DNA of 64,000 nt from Parietichytrium sp. I65-24A (GCA_012862575.1 BLSF01000015.1:309545-373544), one strand, 5' to 3'. Numbered from the stretch's first letter, positions 33,285 through 45,689 are shown. The notes: generated by a model not told the origin, from the sequence alone. Numbers and translations: made by a program.

Positions 33285-36200
33285 ATGGCGGGCAAGCACA
33301 AGTACGGTAAGGCGGCGCGCGCCAAGGCGAAGGCGCAGCGCAAGGGCGCGAAGAAGAAGGGCAAGGACAAGAACAAGAACGGCAGCAAGGCGGATTGGTA
33401 CACCTCTGACAGCGCCGTGGCGCTCTTCCAGCCCACCGCGGCCAAGAACAACAAGAACAACAAGGACCTCTCGCGCAAGAGAACGTCCCTGCAGGCGGGC
33501 TTCCAGTCCGCGCTGGAAGGCCTGCGCACCGCAAAGTCCGCGGCCACGGGGCGCGGTGCAGGCGACGGGGAGTGGGACCACAGGGACGGCTTTGATGATG
33601 GTGAAGAGGATGATGATGATGATGAGGAGGAGGAGGAGGACGCGCGGGAAGATGCGTACGCGGAGCTGGTGATGGGCTGAAGAGCAGCGAAGCGCTGGGC
33701 GCGAGGCAGAAGGCGCTGCTGGAGAGGGTGCGCAAGGAGCAGGAGGGCATGGAGGATTTGGACGACTCCGAGGATGAGGATGAGGATGAGGATGAGGATG
33801 GCCAGGCAGGCGAAGAAGAAGATGAAGATGATGATGATGGTGGTGAGGAGGATGGTGATGCGAATGATGATGATGATGATGATGGCAATGTGACGGCCGA
33901 CGATGACGAGCAGGAAATGGAAGGGACCGAAAGCGAGAGTGGCGGAGAGGTAGAGCCGAAAGCTGCTGCTGACGGCGATGCTGAAGAGGACATTGGCGGG
34001 GAAGCCGATGAACTCGAAGGGTCGGCGTTTGAACAGAGGTTTGTCAAGACCTACGGGCTCTCCGAGGACGAGCTGGAGAGGGAGGCTGCCAGAAAGGAGG
34101 TTGTCAAAGTCACCAAGGAGAAGGTGCCCGTGGGGAGCAAGACTTATATGATGAGCCTCTTTGGGGAGAGAGGGCCACCGAAGAGCGAGACGTTCTCCCC
34201 TGGCAAGATTGGATCTGATAACGCTCTTCGAAAGGTTGTCGATGGCCTTGAGGTTCGAGAGCGCCTGGGAAAGCGTTGGATAGATTATGCCCTGCGTCGA
34301 GACAAGGCCGTCAACCGACGCCTCGGCACTGACGTAGGCCCGAAACGTAGCTGCACCGGATTTACGGAGCTCCAGACTCAACTTTCTGGTCCCATGTTTA
34401 ATTATTCAGACGTACTCTTTGCAGATCGCAATCTCGAAAATGCTTCAGAGATCCGCGAGCTTTACGTTCTGCACATTCTGAACCACGTGCTCAAGTGCCA
34501 CGACTTGATCACCAAGCACTCCGCACGCCTGCGCGAGAAGCAAGCGTTGCAAAAGCGGTTGCGGGAGAGTCGCATCGTTGCCGCTGCGTCGGGCAAAGGC
34601 GCCGTGCTATCCAAGCAAAACGAAGAAGAGATGCTGGAGGATGATCATGAGGACGATCCCGAAGTGAACCGCGACCAAGGATTTACACGCGCTAAAGTCC
34701 TTGTTCTCGTTCCAAACAAGCTAGCCGCGCTTCGCATAATTAGACTTATGATGGAGTTGCTTCCGGAGAACGTGGCGATCGGAAACAAATCCAAGTTTTT
34801 TGAGGAGTATAGCGAAGATGACGCCGAAGGAGAGCTAAAGGACGCTACAAAACGCGCCAAGCGAGAAAAGCTTGACGCTTCGGTGTCATACGACGAGCTG
34901 TATTACTTTCACGAAGGTCATCCGATTCAACAGGACGAAGAGGCCTCTCGTCGCGCCATGCCGGGAGACTGGCACGATCTCTTTACTGGAAACAACGACG
35001 AAAGTTTCCGGATTGGAATCGCATTTCAAAACCGAAAGTCCATCAAATTGTTTAGTGACTTGTATCGATCAGATGTTATCATCGCCTCCCCCGTGGGTCT
35101 GCGTATGGACACCAAGCAGGATGTGGGCGACGCAAATGACGACCCCTACGCGAAAGATGACTTTAACGCGGACGATGCCAACGTCGCTGATGAGGATACC
35201 TTTCTCATGGAGAGAGACGATGACGGTCTTGAGGAGCTCGGCATCAAAGTTGACGAGGAGGATGCGCGCAATGAGAAGCGGCTCTCAAAAGAAGATGTGG
35301 ATTTTCTGTCGTCCATCGAGCTCTGTGTAATGGATCAAGCAGATGTTTTGGACATGCAAAATTGGCAGCATGTCCTAGATGTCTTTTCGGCGCTCAATCG
35401 CAAGCCAATCCAGATCCGCGATGAGATGGATTTTGAAAGGGTGCGCCCATATTTTCTCGTGGACGGAATGGCCCGTCGTTTCCGTCAGACAATGGTCTTC
35501 ACCTCGGTTCCCAGCCCGCTTGTGAGCGCGCTGGTGATCCCAAAGACCACGCAGAGACTCAATCTGGCGAGCGTTGCAAGCTACCGCTTGGCAAAGTACG
35601 AAGGCGCACTGAGTGACGTTGTGCTGACCCAAGTCGGGCACAAATTTCTTCGTGTGCCAACCAGCGACAGTTTGGGAGACGATGTTGGTTCAGAATCGGA
35701 CGACAACTCGATCCCTGACGAACGCCTGGAGTTCTTTGAGAAGAGGCTTCTTCCCGCACTGAAAAGGAAAGAGGCGGCCCACACACTTGTTCTTGCACAA
35801 TCGTATCTGGACTTTGTCTCGCTTCGTAAGCTCCTAAGAAAGACCGCCGCAGGTCTTGGCGAAGAGGGTGATCGAGCAAAGGGCAAACCTTGGAAGGGCA
35901 CGAGTCGCAAAACCATCATAAAGAACGGCAAGCGTGTCAAAAAGTCAACGGAGGTGCCCGAGGCTCTCTTTGTTTGTATATCCGAGTACTCTGAGCCTTC
36001 CGACACTGCTCGAGCGCGCGGCGACTTTTACAATGGTCGGGCCCGTATCTTGCTCACCACTGAGCGCTTTTACTTTTACCATCGCTACCGACTCCGAGGA
36101 ATTCACAGAATCGTGTTTTATTCGCCTCCGACCTATCCATTGTTCTACTCAGAGCTTTGCAATTTGATTGAAGTCCAGGAAGGTGCTGAAGCCGAACAGT

Positions 36201-36346
36201 CGTCGGCGAAGCAGCCTAAGGTTACCAACCTGACTCTTTACAGTTCTGAGGACGTGATTTCGTTGGAGCGCATTGTCGGCACAAAGAGCGTCAAAGCCAT
36301 GATGTCAAACCCCGACAAGACAGTCTTTGACTTTTTCTTGCAATAA
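33285..36346 (+). CDS. UTP25: UTP25 / digestive-organ-expansion-factor homologue, apparent N-terminal frameshift
   Basis: Nucleolar protein of the small-subunit processome required for 18S rRNA maturation; a divergent DEAD-box-like fold lacking helicase motifs. The main frame (33728-36346) carries family blocks: KVLVLVPNKLAALRIIRLM, FRIGIAFQNRKSIKLFSDLY, SDVIIASPVGLRMD, SSIELCVMDQADVLDMQNW, RPYFLVDGMARRFRQTMVFTS, HTLVLAQSYLDFVSLRK, DFYNGRARILLTTERFYFYHRY, GIHRIVFYSPPTYPLFYSELCN and ISLERIVGT. The N-terminal segment starting at 33285 (MAGKHKYGKAARAKAKAQRK, Lys-rich, then acidic) is in another frame and ends at 33680. Coding-like sequence resumes at LKSSEALGARQKALLERV, just past that stop. No intron fits, so an indel in the GAT/GAG repeats (33597-33650) is likely. 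Otherwise translation could begin at ATG 33750. Confidence 0.9.
33597..33904 (+). repeat. GAT/GAG trinucleotide tracts coding Asp/Glu runs
   Basis: Low-complexity acidic-coding repeats at 33597-33650 and about 33770-33904 inside UTP25, a likely place for assembly or replication slippage. Confidence 0.8.
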
Positions 36347-38008
36347 TTTTTAACGACGATCTTTCTCTTTCATTCGACTATGATTTCTACACAAGTCGCT
36401 CAAACATTGGCTCGGAAAGCATCGATGCGCGCCCCTCATTCGGCCACGCATGAGGAACGCTTTTCACCAGAGTTTGCTCACTGTCAGTACCTGCATGTAC
36501 CTGCACACTACCTGCACTACCTTACCTGCAGCGCACCACGCACCACCAATGCTTTACAGCTTGTGAAATCAAAAACAAGCTACTGAAGCTGCTGTGCAGA
36601 AACAAGGGCAGAGACGACAGGGTAGAGGGTGTCAAAGAGTCTGCAGCAAAAGTACAAAAGTGAAGGCTCCATTCAACGCGAGAAATTGCGAACGTAGGTT
36701 GAATGGTTCGTTTAGGCCGGGAAGGGAGGGTCAATCTCTGTTAAGGCTGGAAAATGGCCGTTGAGTAGGCCCAACCAAGGCTCCGACTAGCAAGCAGGCA
36801 GTTGATAGCCGAGCACGAGGCCTCTTAGTGCGCTTGCGTCCGAGCTCGGAAGAGGAGCCAAAGCGAAGAAGGGGGCCTGATAATGACTGTCGTCTACCAT
36901 CTGCTCCGTCGCTGCAAGCCACGAAGCGGGCGCAGGTGATCAAGCCAATCACCACCTCTTTCTGCGACTAGTGTTTCATTTGGGTTTTTGGTGCCTGTCT
37001 TGCTTGGCAGGAATCACTCGCTTTCTTTCGCGATCGAAAAGTCGCCCACCGCTATGTGCTTACTAAATCCCGAGTCTGTCTTTCGCTTTTGTGATGATCA
37101 GTCAAACAAACAAATAAACAAATCATCCATCCATGCATCAAACAAACAAACAATCACAATCAGATGCAATTCGAGGTACTTTACAGGTGCGGAGGAACAC
37201 GCTTTGGAGGTGCTGAGTAGTAAACTATCCGTCCTTTCAAACGCGGGTGGGGTAGGTGAAAAACGCTCGGCGACGGCTAAAGTGCAACCAGAGGACGGCG
37301 CTGCATGAGGCTCTCTGCGTGCACATCGCACATTAACCATGCACACATGTGTCAGCTCGAATAATTTCGAAAGAGAGAATTAATGTCATTCGAGTCGGGA
37401 CATATTTGATCGACTCGAAATGTGATCCGTTTCATTTCGTTCCGATATTATTTTTTGACGGCGCAGCCTTGTCCAGCCCAGTCCAATCCAGTCCATGTGC
37501 TCCCGACTTTCCCAAGAGTGGGGCAAAGCTTGCAGCACTGCCAGCGCCACTAAACTCGAGTTCATTGATTGCCACACCACCTGTACGTTGGGACTTGCAG
37601 AGCAGTTTCAGTCCCGCGACTTTTTGTCACCTCCGATGGCAAATCTGGGGCACTCACCGGATACCAAGCGCTAGAGGCGGCTTACCTTGGCGGACTTGTT
37701 CAGTCCACTGGGAGTACTGGGAGTCTGCTTCTTCGCTTCGCTTTATTACAATAAAAACTATTGCCACTTGCCACAGACACACACACATGTGCATATTCAT
37801 CTCTCGTGCGACGAGGCGTTGTGAGGGGCGACTGCCACATTGCTTAGCGCCGAGGTGTTGTGGAGAAAAAATTCAGCAAAGCCTGCTGCATCAAGCAACC
37901 TTCGACCTCCTTCAAATACCTTTCTTCATCGATCGACGTGGATCGGAGAGCGAGCATTACAGGCAAGAGGAACAGGTGAGCTCGAACGAATATATAGACC
38001 CTGGAATC
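36347..38008. other. Intergenic
   Basis: No supported gene. The frame open upstream of 38009 (from 37349) is probably 5' flank read through; it has no motif. A CAAA/CAAACAAA repeat lies near 37107-37150. Confidence 0.55.
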
Positions 38009-39418
38009 ATGGCCTCCAAGACGCCAGCGAGCAAGAAAGGCCGCGCGGTGCTGGATACTGAGGTGAGGTCCATCGGTCGCTCGAGCAAGAGCGCGATTCG
38101 ACGCACGACCATCTCGAAGGTGAGCAGTTTTTACACAAAGTCGAACATCGACTACGACAACAACAATATCGCCAAGCGATGCGAGGTCGCGGAGAGGCTT
38201 TTGACTGTGTTTCGGCGGTATGAGGATGAAATCGTCCAGCAGTACTTTTGGTCCAAGGATTTTGCCCAGGACTTTTTGTGTCTGTGCCAGTACGCCAAGT
38301 CTGTGATGAGGTCGGAGAAGGCATTCTTCAAGCTCAACGGGCCTGTTCACGTCTTTGGTGACATCCATGGAAACCTCGAAGATCTCTTCTTCTTCCGCGA
38401 GAAGTTGTGGCCAGCCGGGATGGAGCTGACCGCAGGAAAGTTCCTCTTTCTGGGCGACTATGTGGACCGCGGCATGAAAGGCCTCGAGGTACTCACGTAC
38501 TTGTTTGCCGCCAAGGTATGTGTCCCTCACAAGGTTTTCATGCTTCGCGGAAACCACGAGCTGCGCTACGTGAACGGGTGGGAAGCACATTACAAAGAGA
38601 AGAGTTTTCTTTGGCAGTGCAAGAACCGCTTTGGCTCCAAGCTAGGTATGAAAGTGTGGCAAGAGGCCAACGAGGTATTCGACTTCTTGCCTCTGGCATG
38701 CACCATCGACGACACTGTGTTTTGTAGCCATGGTGGAATTCCGCGCGTCCCGAACAAAGAATGCACGGAAACCTTGATGCACGGAACAGACCCGACCTAC
38801 AACAGGAGGTTGCAAGACATTTCGACTATTCCTCTGCCAGCCCGAATCGAGCCGCAGCGGCAAATGCAGGAGGATGATATCTCCGCATTTGAGGAGGAGA
38901 CTAACATTCTTCTTCCTTGGCAGACCAGTCTCGCGATGGACCTTTTGTGGGGGGACCCTTGCCCGTCCAACCCAAGCACGCTAGAGAATGACCAAGAGTC
39001 GCGCTTGTTGAACGAGCGAGGCTTTGGGCCAGGCCAGCGCGGCGGTGCAGCGATTATGTTTGGACAGCGTGCAGTAGACGAATTTTTCGACGCAGAAGGA
39101 TTCTCCATCATGATCCGTGCGCACCAGGCTAACAGTGCGGGGGTGTCTGTGACCAAGAATGGCAAGGTCATCACCGTCTTTTCCACCTCCAAGGACCACG
39201 CGCTCGGGGAGTCTTCCACTTGCGCATATTTGCTCGTCGAGGACCTTCGCATCATTGCGGTGAACAGGGTTGTTGAACCTGTGAATAACACTCTGGAGAC
39301 CCCTTCGAGAGCTGCTGCAGTATTCGGCGGCAAGGCCAACAATAGACCGCAAGCTACTGTGCAGTCCTTCTCCTTGCAACCTCGGACACCTAGGAAGAGC
39401 ATGTCCCAGGCGGCATGA
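38009..39418 (+). CDS. PPP-family serine/threonine protein phosphatase
   Basis: Metal-dependent protein phosphatase, 469 aa, no introns. All catalytic signatures are present in order: GPVHVFGDIHGN (about 112-123), FLGDYVDRG (about 146-154), MLRGNHE (about 178-184), VFCSHGGIPR (about 235-244) and RAHQ near residue 371. These provide the metal-binding and phosphate-binding residues. Between HGG and the C-terminal RAHQ there is a long insertion (about 260-340, LQDISTIPLPARIEPQRQMQEDDISAFEEE broken by variable residues). The N-terminal 60 residues are basic and Ser/Thr-rich; there is no EF-hand, TPR or calcineurin-type calmodulin site that I can see. The start follows an extended open frame but MASKTPASKKGRAV begins the first plausibly coding part. 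It is not clearly PP1, PP2A, PP2B or PP5; a protist-specific PPP subgroup is inferred. Confidence 0.9.
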   Translation: MASKTPASKKGRAVLDTEVRSIGRSSKSAIRRTTISKVSSFYTKSNIDYDNNNIAKRCEVAERLLTVFRRYEDEIVQQYFWSKDFAQDFLCLCQYAKSVMRSEKAFFKLNGPVHVFGDIHGNLEDLFFFREKLWPAGMELTAGKFLFLGDYVDRGMKGLEVLTYLFAAKVCVPHKVFMLRGNHELRYVNGWEAHYKEKSFLWQCKNRFGSKLGMKVWQEANEVFDFLPLACTIDDTVFCSHGGIPRVPNKECTETLMHGTDPTYNRRLQDISTIPLPARIEPQRQMQEDDISAFEEETNILLPWQTSLAMDLLWGDPCPSNPSTLENDQESRLLNERGFGPGQRGGAAIMFGQRAVDEFFDAEGFSIMIRAHQANSAGVSVTKNGKVITVFSTSKDHALGESSTCAYLLVEDLRIIAVNRVVEPVNNTLETPSRAAAVFGGKANNRPQATVQSFSLQPRTPRKSMSQAA

Positions 39419-39921
39419 TCATTTGTAGACTGTGGCAGATGTAGTAGTGTATAAAGCCCTGTGTTGTATCTTTTGCTAGAATTGCCAAGTGGCGATGTTG
39501 AACATATTCAAAGTCCACGTTAACTTGTGTTTCTCTAACTATTGAGCACGAAATTTTTTTGATAAGAAAAAATGAAAAGAACTCGCGATATTACTCTTTC
39601 ATATAGGTTTGGCGATTGGCGTTTAAAGCAAACCGCTCCTTGTATAGTTTCTTAGATAACGAGAGCACGAGTCAATCTGGCATAAACTTGACAGTCGCTC
39701 TTCCCACTCGTCCTGCCCCGCACCGCGGTCTTGCCATAGCCAAATTGAGATTAAGGGGTCGCAAAGGATTTTCCAACTTTTGTCTTTTGAAAAAACACTG
39801 TTGCCACATGCGCTGATGCTTCCCTTCCTCTATCGCGTAGAGTTCCAGCAATTCACGATACACAGTGGTGCCTGGTTGGGCGATCAATTGCCCAAAGAAA
39901 AAAAACTTCCAACGATGCCAT
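39419..39921. other. Convergent intergenic region
   Basis: AT-rich 3' flanks of the phosphatase and SNRNP27; nothing else seen. Confidence 0.5.
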
Positions 39922-40767
39922 CTAGCCCATCATCCGCTTAGTGGTCTTCGTTTTGCCCAGTGCGCGATTGAACCCTCCCGCACGGTTCATGTACTGTCGA
40001 TACTCTCGCGTTCCGCTGTTTGCAACAGCCCCTCGCGCAGCGGTTTCTTCGTTTTCGCGAACCTTGTTTCCTTTGGTGGAGGAGAACCCACCAAACCCAA
40101 GCAGTGCTTGCATATTCTCCAGTTCTGCTGCCTCATTGTCTTCCTCTGCACCTCCATGCGCAGGGGCCTTTTTCTTGACAACCACCCGGCCAAACGCGTC
40201 CAGCTCAGTCTCTTCCTCGCTCTCCACTCGTTCCACTCGTTCGTGCTCGCTCCTCCGACCCCTTGGCGGCGATTTGGACCAATTCCCTCGTCTGCGATCG
40301 TCCTTGAAATAATCCTCGTCATCATCGCGCCTCTTCAGCACGTGCTCTTCGCCGTCATGATCGTGGTCTCGAGCCGTTCTCTTAGGACTGCGACCGCGAT
40401 CCCGGTCAGCGAATCTATTATGTTCTCCTGAGCGCCAGCTCTCTCTCTCACTCCGCCTCTGTTCGTCGTCGCCTCTTTCCGCTCGCTCAAGGTAATCCCT
40501 CCGTCCGCTCCTTCCGCTCCTTTCGCGTCTGTCCGACCTTTCATGCCTGCTGTAATCTCTGCGGTCCTCGCGCCGTCTGTCCCCGTCCTGCAAGTAGTCC
40601 CTGCCGCTGTAACCGCCGTAACCGCCGTAACGCCTGGAGGAAGAAACGCCATCGTCCTCCCCGTAACGCCGGCGGTCTCTGCTTCTGCTTCTACTTCTAC
40701 TTCTACTCGCGCTCCTACTCCGGCTGCGGCGATCCCTAGGGCGCCTCTCGCGCCAGTTGCGGTCCAT
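39922..40767 (-). CDS. SNRNP27: U4/U6.U5 tri-snRNP 27 kDa protein
   Basis: Spliceosomal protein of the tri-snRNP, nuclear. The 281-aa product starts with a long RS/RD-rich region (MDRNWRERRPRDRRSRSRS and onwards to about 190), typical of splicing factors. The C-terminus is diagnostic: MQALLGFGGFSSTKGNKV followed by REYRQYMNRAGGFNRALG, equivalent to the MGFGSFDSTKGK and KYRQYMNRKGGFNRPL blocks of human SNRNP27. The protein is longer than the 155-aa human form because of the RS region. No introns. Confidence 0.92.
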   Translation of the reverse strand: MDRNWRERRPRDRRSRSRSASRSRSRSRSRDRRRYGEDDGVSSSRRYGGYGGYSGRDYLQDGDRRREDRRDYSRHERSDRRERSGRSGRRDYLERAERGDDEQRRSERESWRSGEHNRFADRDRGRSPKRTARDHDHDGEEHVLKRRDDDEDYFKDDRRRGNWSKSPPRGRRSEHERVERVESEEETELDAFGRVVVKKKAPAHGGAEEDNEAAELENMQALLGFGGFSSTKGNKVRENEETAARGAVANSGTREYRQYMNRAGGFNRALGKTKTTKRMMG

Positions 40768-42376
40768 CGCGTTTTTGCGATGTACTCTTGCGGCCCACTC
40801 AACCTGGAACGATTTTGCGATGTTTTGCGAAACCGATTACGCACCACTACTGCGGAACGCGCGATGCGGCTCTCAGTACCCCTCACAACGTCGGTCTCTA
40901 CGGTCCCTGTGCCTGTGAGCTGTGCGGAACCCAAATCTTCTGCTCTTATGGGAGAAAGAAGTGGATACTAGGCGATGTTAGTGGGGGGGAGAAAGAGTAC
41001 TCGCGCACCTTCTTGTTTTGCCGCACCACAGGGGTAGTAGATAGTAATTACGGTAACACTTCGGACTGTGACGCTAGAGTATAATGGTTCCGCAAAAGAG
41101 AAGGATTTGGGTTCCGCAGGCTCCAGGGAGTGCGAGCACGCCGCTTCTGGTAAGAGTTGTTGATGGTCCAGAACAACCGCGCACTATTACAGAGTGTGGG
41201 AATGCAGTGGCCGCCCGTATCCCTATGGTATACTGTAAAAACGAGGGACAATCTGAACTAGAAGGTTGGCAGTCTCCTCTGTCCAGTGCTTCCTTGGGCG
41301 GACCATGCGTACAGGACGCGGCGTGCTGACAAATCAATTTCTTGTGGAGTTGATTGATTTTGACCTTTTTTACGTTTGTTGATCTTGATCTTGATCAAAC
41401 AACAAACATTCCTTTTCCTTCTTGTTTTACAGTTTGAACGTTGATTTGAGCAGCGACCATTTATCATCTCGTCAAAAGCCAAGCCATTCTCGTTCTCGTC
41501 CTGGAAAAAGACTCTTCTGAATTCTGCAGAAGCATTTAAAAGTAAATGATTTGAAACGAGATGTGCTCGGCCAATTTCTCGCGCACAATACCTGCACTAG
41601 CACTCACTGTCAGCACTAAAAGCCAAAAAGCTATATGAACACATTTACAGTTTAGTAGAATTTAGAGTTATAAAGTTTTCATAGAATTTAGACCTCTGCC
41701 GACCTCGGACGCGGCAAAGTTGCGCGGCAAAACCGGTACCACTGTCAGTGCATGTCTGGAACCACTCGGTTCGTTTGTTCTCTCTTCTCTCCGTGGACTT
41801 TTCCTGCAAGTTTGTTCATTGTTCGATCAATGTGTCATGGTACCAGGTACTCATGAACAAGTTGTTTGGTTTCTTCAATGAACATTGGAGTCTGGTCATC
41901 GAGGCTATCGAGGCTATCGAGCCAAACGAGGCACTTCAAAGCGAGCACATTGAGCCATTGAATGTCAGTGCCACAGTGAAGAAACAATGTACTGAATCGC
42001 GAGTCAGAGGTCAGAGGTCAGAGGTCAGAGTCAGTTGTCCACGAGAACAACTTTCAGAAAAAGTAGTTCAGAATTCAGGAAAAAAAAGAACACGAACACA
42101 AGAACAAGAACAAGGCAGCTCTCATTCGTCCATTTCTCCGTGCCACTTTTTCGCCGGGAACAACTAACAAAACGCCTAGGGAACAACGAGCTGTTCAGCT
42201 CTGGAAGCAAGGAAAGAACCTCCTCCTCCTGCGCACTACGCCTCTCCCCATATACACCCTACCCACTCCCCTTGCGCTAACCGCTCCTACGCTCTCTACC
42301 TCCCTGCAGCACGAGGGCTAGCCGTCGTATAGACGATACACTAGGCCAGGATACATTTGAGCGAAACGGAGTGAGG

Positions 42377-42414
<38 letters not shown>

Positions 42415-42731
42415 AGCGAAAAAGAGAAGGGAAAAGGACAAGAAAAGGAAGAGGAAATAGGTCGAACGAGCGTTGCGCGAACGATACCGGAACGGTTTCG
42501 CGCGTACCCCCGCGTACGCCGCGTACCACCCGCGTCCCGTACGAGCACGCCCTCTCTCTCCTTGCAAGTCGGCTGATTCCTCTCCTTCTTCCATCGATCG
42601 ACACAGACACAGACACAGACAGGACTCGAAAGGACGTCGTCACTCCTCTCCTCTTCGGCGTACGCGGAAAAAAGAAGAAGAAAAGACCGACCGGTCGGCG
42701 AAATAACCGTGAGGGAGTGCGCGCAGGTAGG
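40768..42731. other. Divergent intergenic region, SNRNP27 to AFG3
   Basis: No supported gene. It holds an ATTGATTGA/GATCTTGATC patch (about 41345-41400), GGTAC-rich words (41733-41852), a GGTCAGA tandem (about 42005-42032), a GAATTCAG element (about 42067) and a GA dinucleotide array upstream of AFG3. Confidence 0.6.
42382..42412 (+). repeat. GA microsatellite upstream of AFG3
   Basis: About 15 GA units, purine on the coding strand, roughly 320 nt before the AFG3 ATG. Confidence 0.95.
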
Positions 42732-45422
42732 ATGAAGGGCGGAAAGAACGCCACCAAGCACGCGCTGGGGTTGTACCGGCGGCATGGCGGGCTGTTCGGC
42801 AGCCAGGCGCTACGGAAGCGGCCAGTGATGCTGGTAGAAGGGTCGCGCGTGGCGGACGTGGCCACGTTCTTCCGCGCGAACAGCAGCGGCGCGTACAGTC
42901 GCGCGTACGGAAACGCACACCGGAACGGAAATGCAAAGGCGCACGGGTGGTGGTCCGCGCAGGCGCTGGTGCAGCGCGTGGCAGAGGTGGTGCAGAGCAA
43001 GGTGCCGAAAGGGTTTGGGAACTTTTTCCCGGACGGCGAGGAGAGCAGAGACAGCAAGGGAAAGGAGAGCAAGGAGGGCAAAAGTGAGGACGGCGCAGAG
43101 GCCAAGAAGGAGGAAGGATCTGCAGCGTCCGCGGAGAAGAAAGGGGACGGCGCGGAGAAGAAGAGAGGGCCTTTCGCTGGCACTGGAGGCGCTGGAGGTG
43201 GCAATGGTGGCCATAACAACAACAACAACAACAACAACAAAAAGGACGAGGAGGAAAGGATGGCGCCTGGCCAGCTGCTGACGGGCGCGCTGGCATTGTT
43301 CTTATTGTATTCCCTGATGGGCGGCAACTCGGAGCAGACGTACGGGAAGGAGATTAACTGGCAGGAGTTCAAGTCACACCTCCTGGCGGCTGGCGAGGTG
43401 GAACGCATCGTGGTCGTTAACAAGCAATTTGCGAAGGTGTACCTGAGGCGGCCTGCTTACTCTCAGGGGTACTCGGACCACGCGTCCTCGTCGTCGCAGC
43501 ACGGGGACAGTTACCAGGATGGCGGCTCCAATTTCGCGCAAGACACAGACAAGTACGCAGACCCGGCCCACTCCCCGGTGGGACTGTCCGGCTCGAGCGG
43601 CGCAGATTCTGGTGCGCATCACGCTCCTGGAAGCGCTTACCCGAACCGCGTGGCCAACCTCAATCAGCATACCGGTGCGTCTTATTTCTTTACGATTGGA
43701 TCCATCGACAGCTTCGAGAGAAATCTCGAGATTGCGCAGCGCGAGCTTGGAATCTCCCCTTTGGACTACATCCCGGTGCAGTACATCAATGAGACCAATT
43801 GGGGAACGGAGCTGGCAAAGCTTGCTCCGACCTTGCTCATCATCGGTGCATGGCTCTTTATGATGCGCAACATGGCTGGAGGGGCCGGAGGCGGTGGCGG
43901 CATGAATAACATTTTTAAAATCGGCAAGGCCAATGCCTCCATGATTGGCAAGGACAAGAAGGTCGGTGTGACGTTCAAGGACGTTGCAGGCTGCGATGAG
44001 GCCAAGGTAGAGATCATGGAATTTGTAGAGTTCTTGAAGGCTCCAGGCAAGTTTACGAAATTGGGCGCGAAGATCCCCAAGGGCGCGCTTCTTTGTGGAC
44101 CACCTGGGACCGGTAAAACTCTGCTTGCAAAGGCCACAGCCGGCGAGGCCAGCGTGCCTTTTTTCTCCATCTCCGGTTCAGATTTCATTGAAATGTTTGT
44201 TGGTGTAGGACCTTCTCGTGTGCGTGACCTTTTTGGACAGGCCAGGAAGAACGCTCCTTGTATCGTCTTCATTGATGAGATTGATGCAGTAGCTCGTGCC
44301 AGGGGCAAAGGTGGGTTTTCCGGCGGCAACGATGAGCGCGAAAACACCCTAAATCAGCTTTTGGTCGAGATGGACGGTTTTGACACGCGTGAGGGCGTGG
44401 TGGTGCTTGCAGGAACGAACAGAATTGACATTCTTGATCAGGCAATTCTCCGACCTGGACGTTTTGATCGTCAGATCAAGGTCGACCTTCCCGATATCAA
44501 GGGCAGGAAGGAGATCTTTGACGTACACTTGCGCAACCTGAACGTTGACGGCGACCGAAATGATGTCTCCCAGCGTCTTGCCGCCCTGACCCCTGGCTTT
44601 GCAGGCGCTCAGATCGCCAACATTTGCAACGAAGCCGCGATTCTCGCAGCTCGCAAGGGGCTAGAGTCTATCGACATGTCCTGCTTTGAAGGCGCTGTGG
44701 ACCGAGTGATCGGCGGCCTGGAGAAGAAGAACTCTGTCATGACTCCAGAAGAGTTGCGAACTGTTGCGTATCACGAAGCCGGCCACGCCGTCGTGGGCTG
44801 GTTTCTCGAGCATTGTGACCCCTTGTTGAAGGTAACTATCATTCCTCGTATGTCAGGCGCCCTTGGCTTTGCGCAATATTTGCCTAAAGAGATGGCTCTT
44901 CACACTGAGCAGCAGATTCTCGACCGCATGTCGATGGCTCTTGGTGGCCGAGCCGCCGAGGATATCATCTTCGGAAAGATCACAACTGGCGCGTCTGACG
45001 ATCTCCAAAAGGTCACGGACATGAGTTACGCAATGGTCTCGCAGTATGGTATGAACCGGAGGGTCGGTAACTTGAGCTTTCGCCAGGATGACGGTTCTCT
45101 GGTTCCACAGAAAAAGTACAGCGAGAAGACGGCTGCGATCATTGACGAGGAGGTACAAAAGATCGTGGCGCAGGCGTATGAACGCACGAAGGATCTGTTG
45201 ACTGAAAAGAAACAGGCCCTCACAGATATCGCCGAGTATCTCTTGGAGAATGAGACCATCAACCAGCATGACATTGAGCGGCTAGTCGGCAAGAGGCCCT
45301 TCGCCTCACCGTCTTCGTACGAGGAGTTTATCAACGCCGCTCGCAAGCCAGAGAAGAAGAAGAAGGAGGAGGAGGGCTCTGACGAGGCAAAGAGCGGGGA
45401 GGGCCAAGCAACTCTCGCTTGA
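42732..45422 (+). CDS. AFG3L2: Mitochondrial m-AAA protease subunit (AFG3/FtsH family)
   Basis: ATP-dependent zinc metalloprotease of the mitochondrial inner membrane, for protein quality control and processing. 896 aa, no introns. The N-terminus is basic and suits import. After a Lys/Glu-rich linker come TM1 ([18 protein letters not shown], about 179-195), the FtsH_ext intermembrane domain ([20 protein letters not shown]) and TM2 ([18 protein letters not shown]). The AAA module has Walker A GPPGTGKT (about 456), Walker [11 protein letters not shown] (about 510) and the SRH with [19 protein letters not shown]. The peptidase site is [12 protein letters not shown] (about 679), with the HExxH zinc ligands intact. 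The FtsH_ext domain and Gly-rich [15 protein letters not shown] after TM2 mark the AFG3/paraplegin branch. The Asn-rich run before TM1 comes from an AAC repeat (43216-43242). ATG 42732 is the first in frame. Confidence 0.95.
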   Translation: MKGGKNATKHALGLYRRHGGLFGSQALRKRPVMLVEGSRVADVATFFRANSSGAYSRAYGNAHRNGNAKAHGWWSAQALVQRVAEVVQSKVPKGFGNFFPDGEESRDSKGKESKEGKSEDGAEAKKEEGSAASAEKKGDGAEKKRGPFAGTGGAGGGNGGHNNNNNNNNKKDEEERMAPGQLLTGALALFLLYSLMGGNSEQTYGKEINWQEFKSHLLAAGEVERIVVVNKQFAKVYLRRPAYSQGYSDHASSSSQHGDSYQDGGSNFAQDTDKYADPAHSPVGLSGSSGADSGAHHAPGSAYPNRVANLNQHTGASYFFTIGSIDSFERNLEIAQRELGISPLDYIPVQYINETNWGTELAKLAPTLLIIGAWLFMMRNMAGGAGGGGGMNNIFKIGKANASMIGKDKKVGVTFKDVAGCDEAKVEIMEFVEFLKAPGKFTKLGAKIPKGALLCGPPGTGKTLLAKATAGEASVPFFSISGSDFIEMFVGVGPSRVRDLFGQARKNAPCIVFIDEIDAVARARGKGGFSGGNDERENTLNQLLVEMDGFDTREGVVVLAGTNRIDILDQAILRPGRFDRQIKVDLPDIKGRKEIFDVHLRNLNVDGDRNDVSQRLAALTPGFAGAQIANICNEAAILAARKGLESIDMSCFEGAVDRVIGGLEKKNSVMTPEELRTVAYHEAGHAVVGWFLEHCDPLLKVTIIPRMSGALGFAQYLPKEMALHTEQQILDRMSMALGGRAAEDIIFGKITTGASDDLQKVTDMSYAMVSQYGMNRRVGNLSFRQDDGSLVPQKKYSEKTAAIIDEEVQKIVAQAYERTKDLLTEKKQALTDIAEYLLENETINQHDIERLVGKRPFASPSSYEEFINAARKPEKKKKEEEGSDEAKSGEGQATLA

Positions 45423-45689
45423 GGGCCTCTGTGTAATGAAGAACTTATTTGTTTGCACTCTTTTTGAACCCACGAAATATATTTCCTCTTTTGTCTCACT
45501 TTTCGTCCCCTAATCTGTATGCTTGTTTCGACGCGCTCACCATGCCCCAGATCAGGGCACTCTCAGAAATCCATGTTTGTATCGACACGCTCACCAGGCC
45601 CTGGATCAGACCACTTTTGAAAATTCTCTATCAAATCAACTACATGCTATATATAAGCAAGGGGGTGCCAGGTTAGTATCAAATGGTTA

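Noticed and set aside
33178-34047. Long minus-strand Ser-rich open frame
   Set aside because: It is the antisense of the GAT/GAG acidic repeats in UTP25; composition explains it.
37349-38008. N-terminal extension of the PPP phosphatase
   Set aside because: Open by chance upstream of ATG 38009; contains no conserved residues and looks like intergenic DNA.
42341-43423. Minus-strand 360-codon Leu/Ser/Pro-rich frame
   Set aside because: Antisense of the AFG3 N-terminus and of the GA array; no motif.
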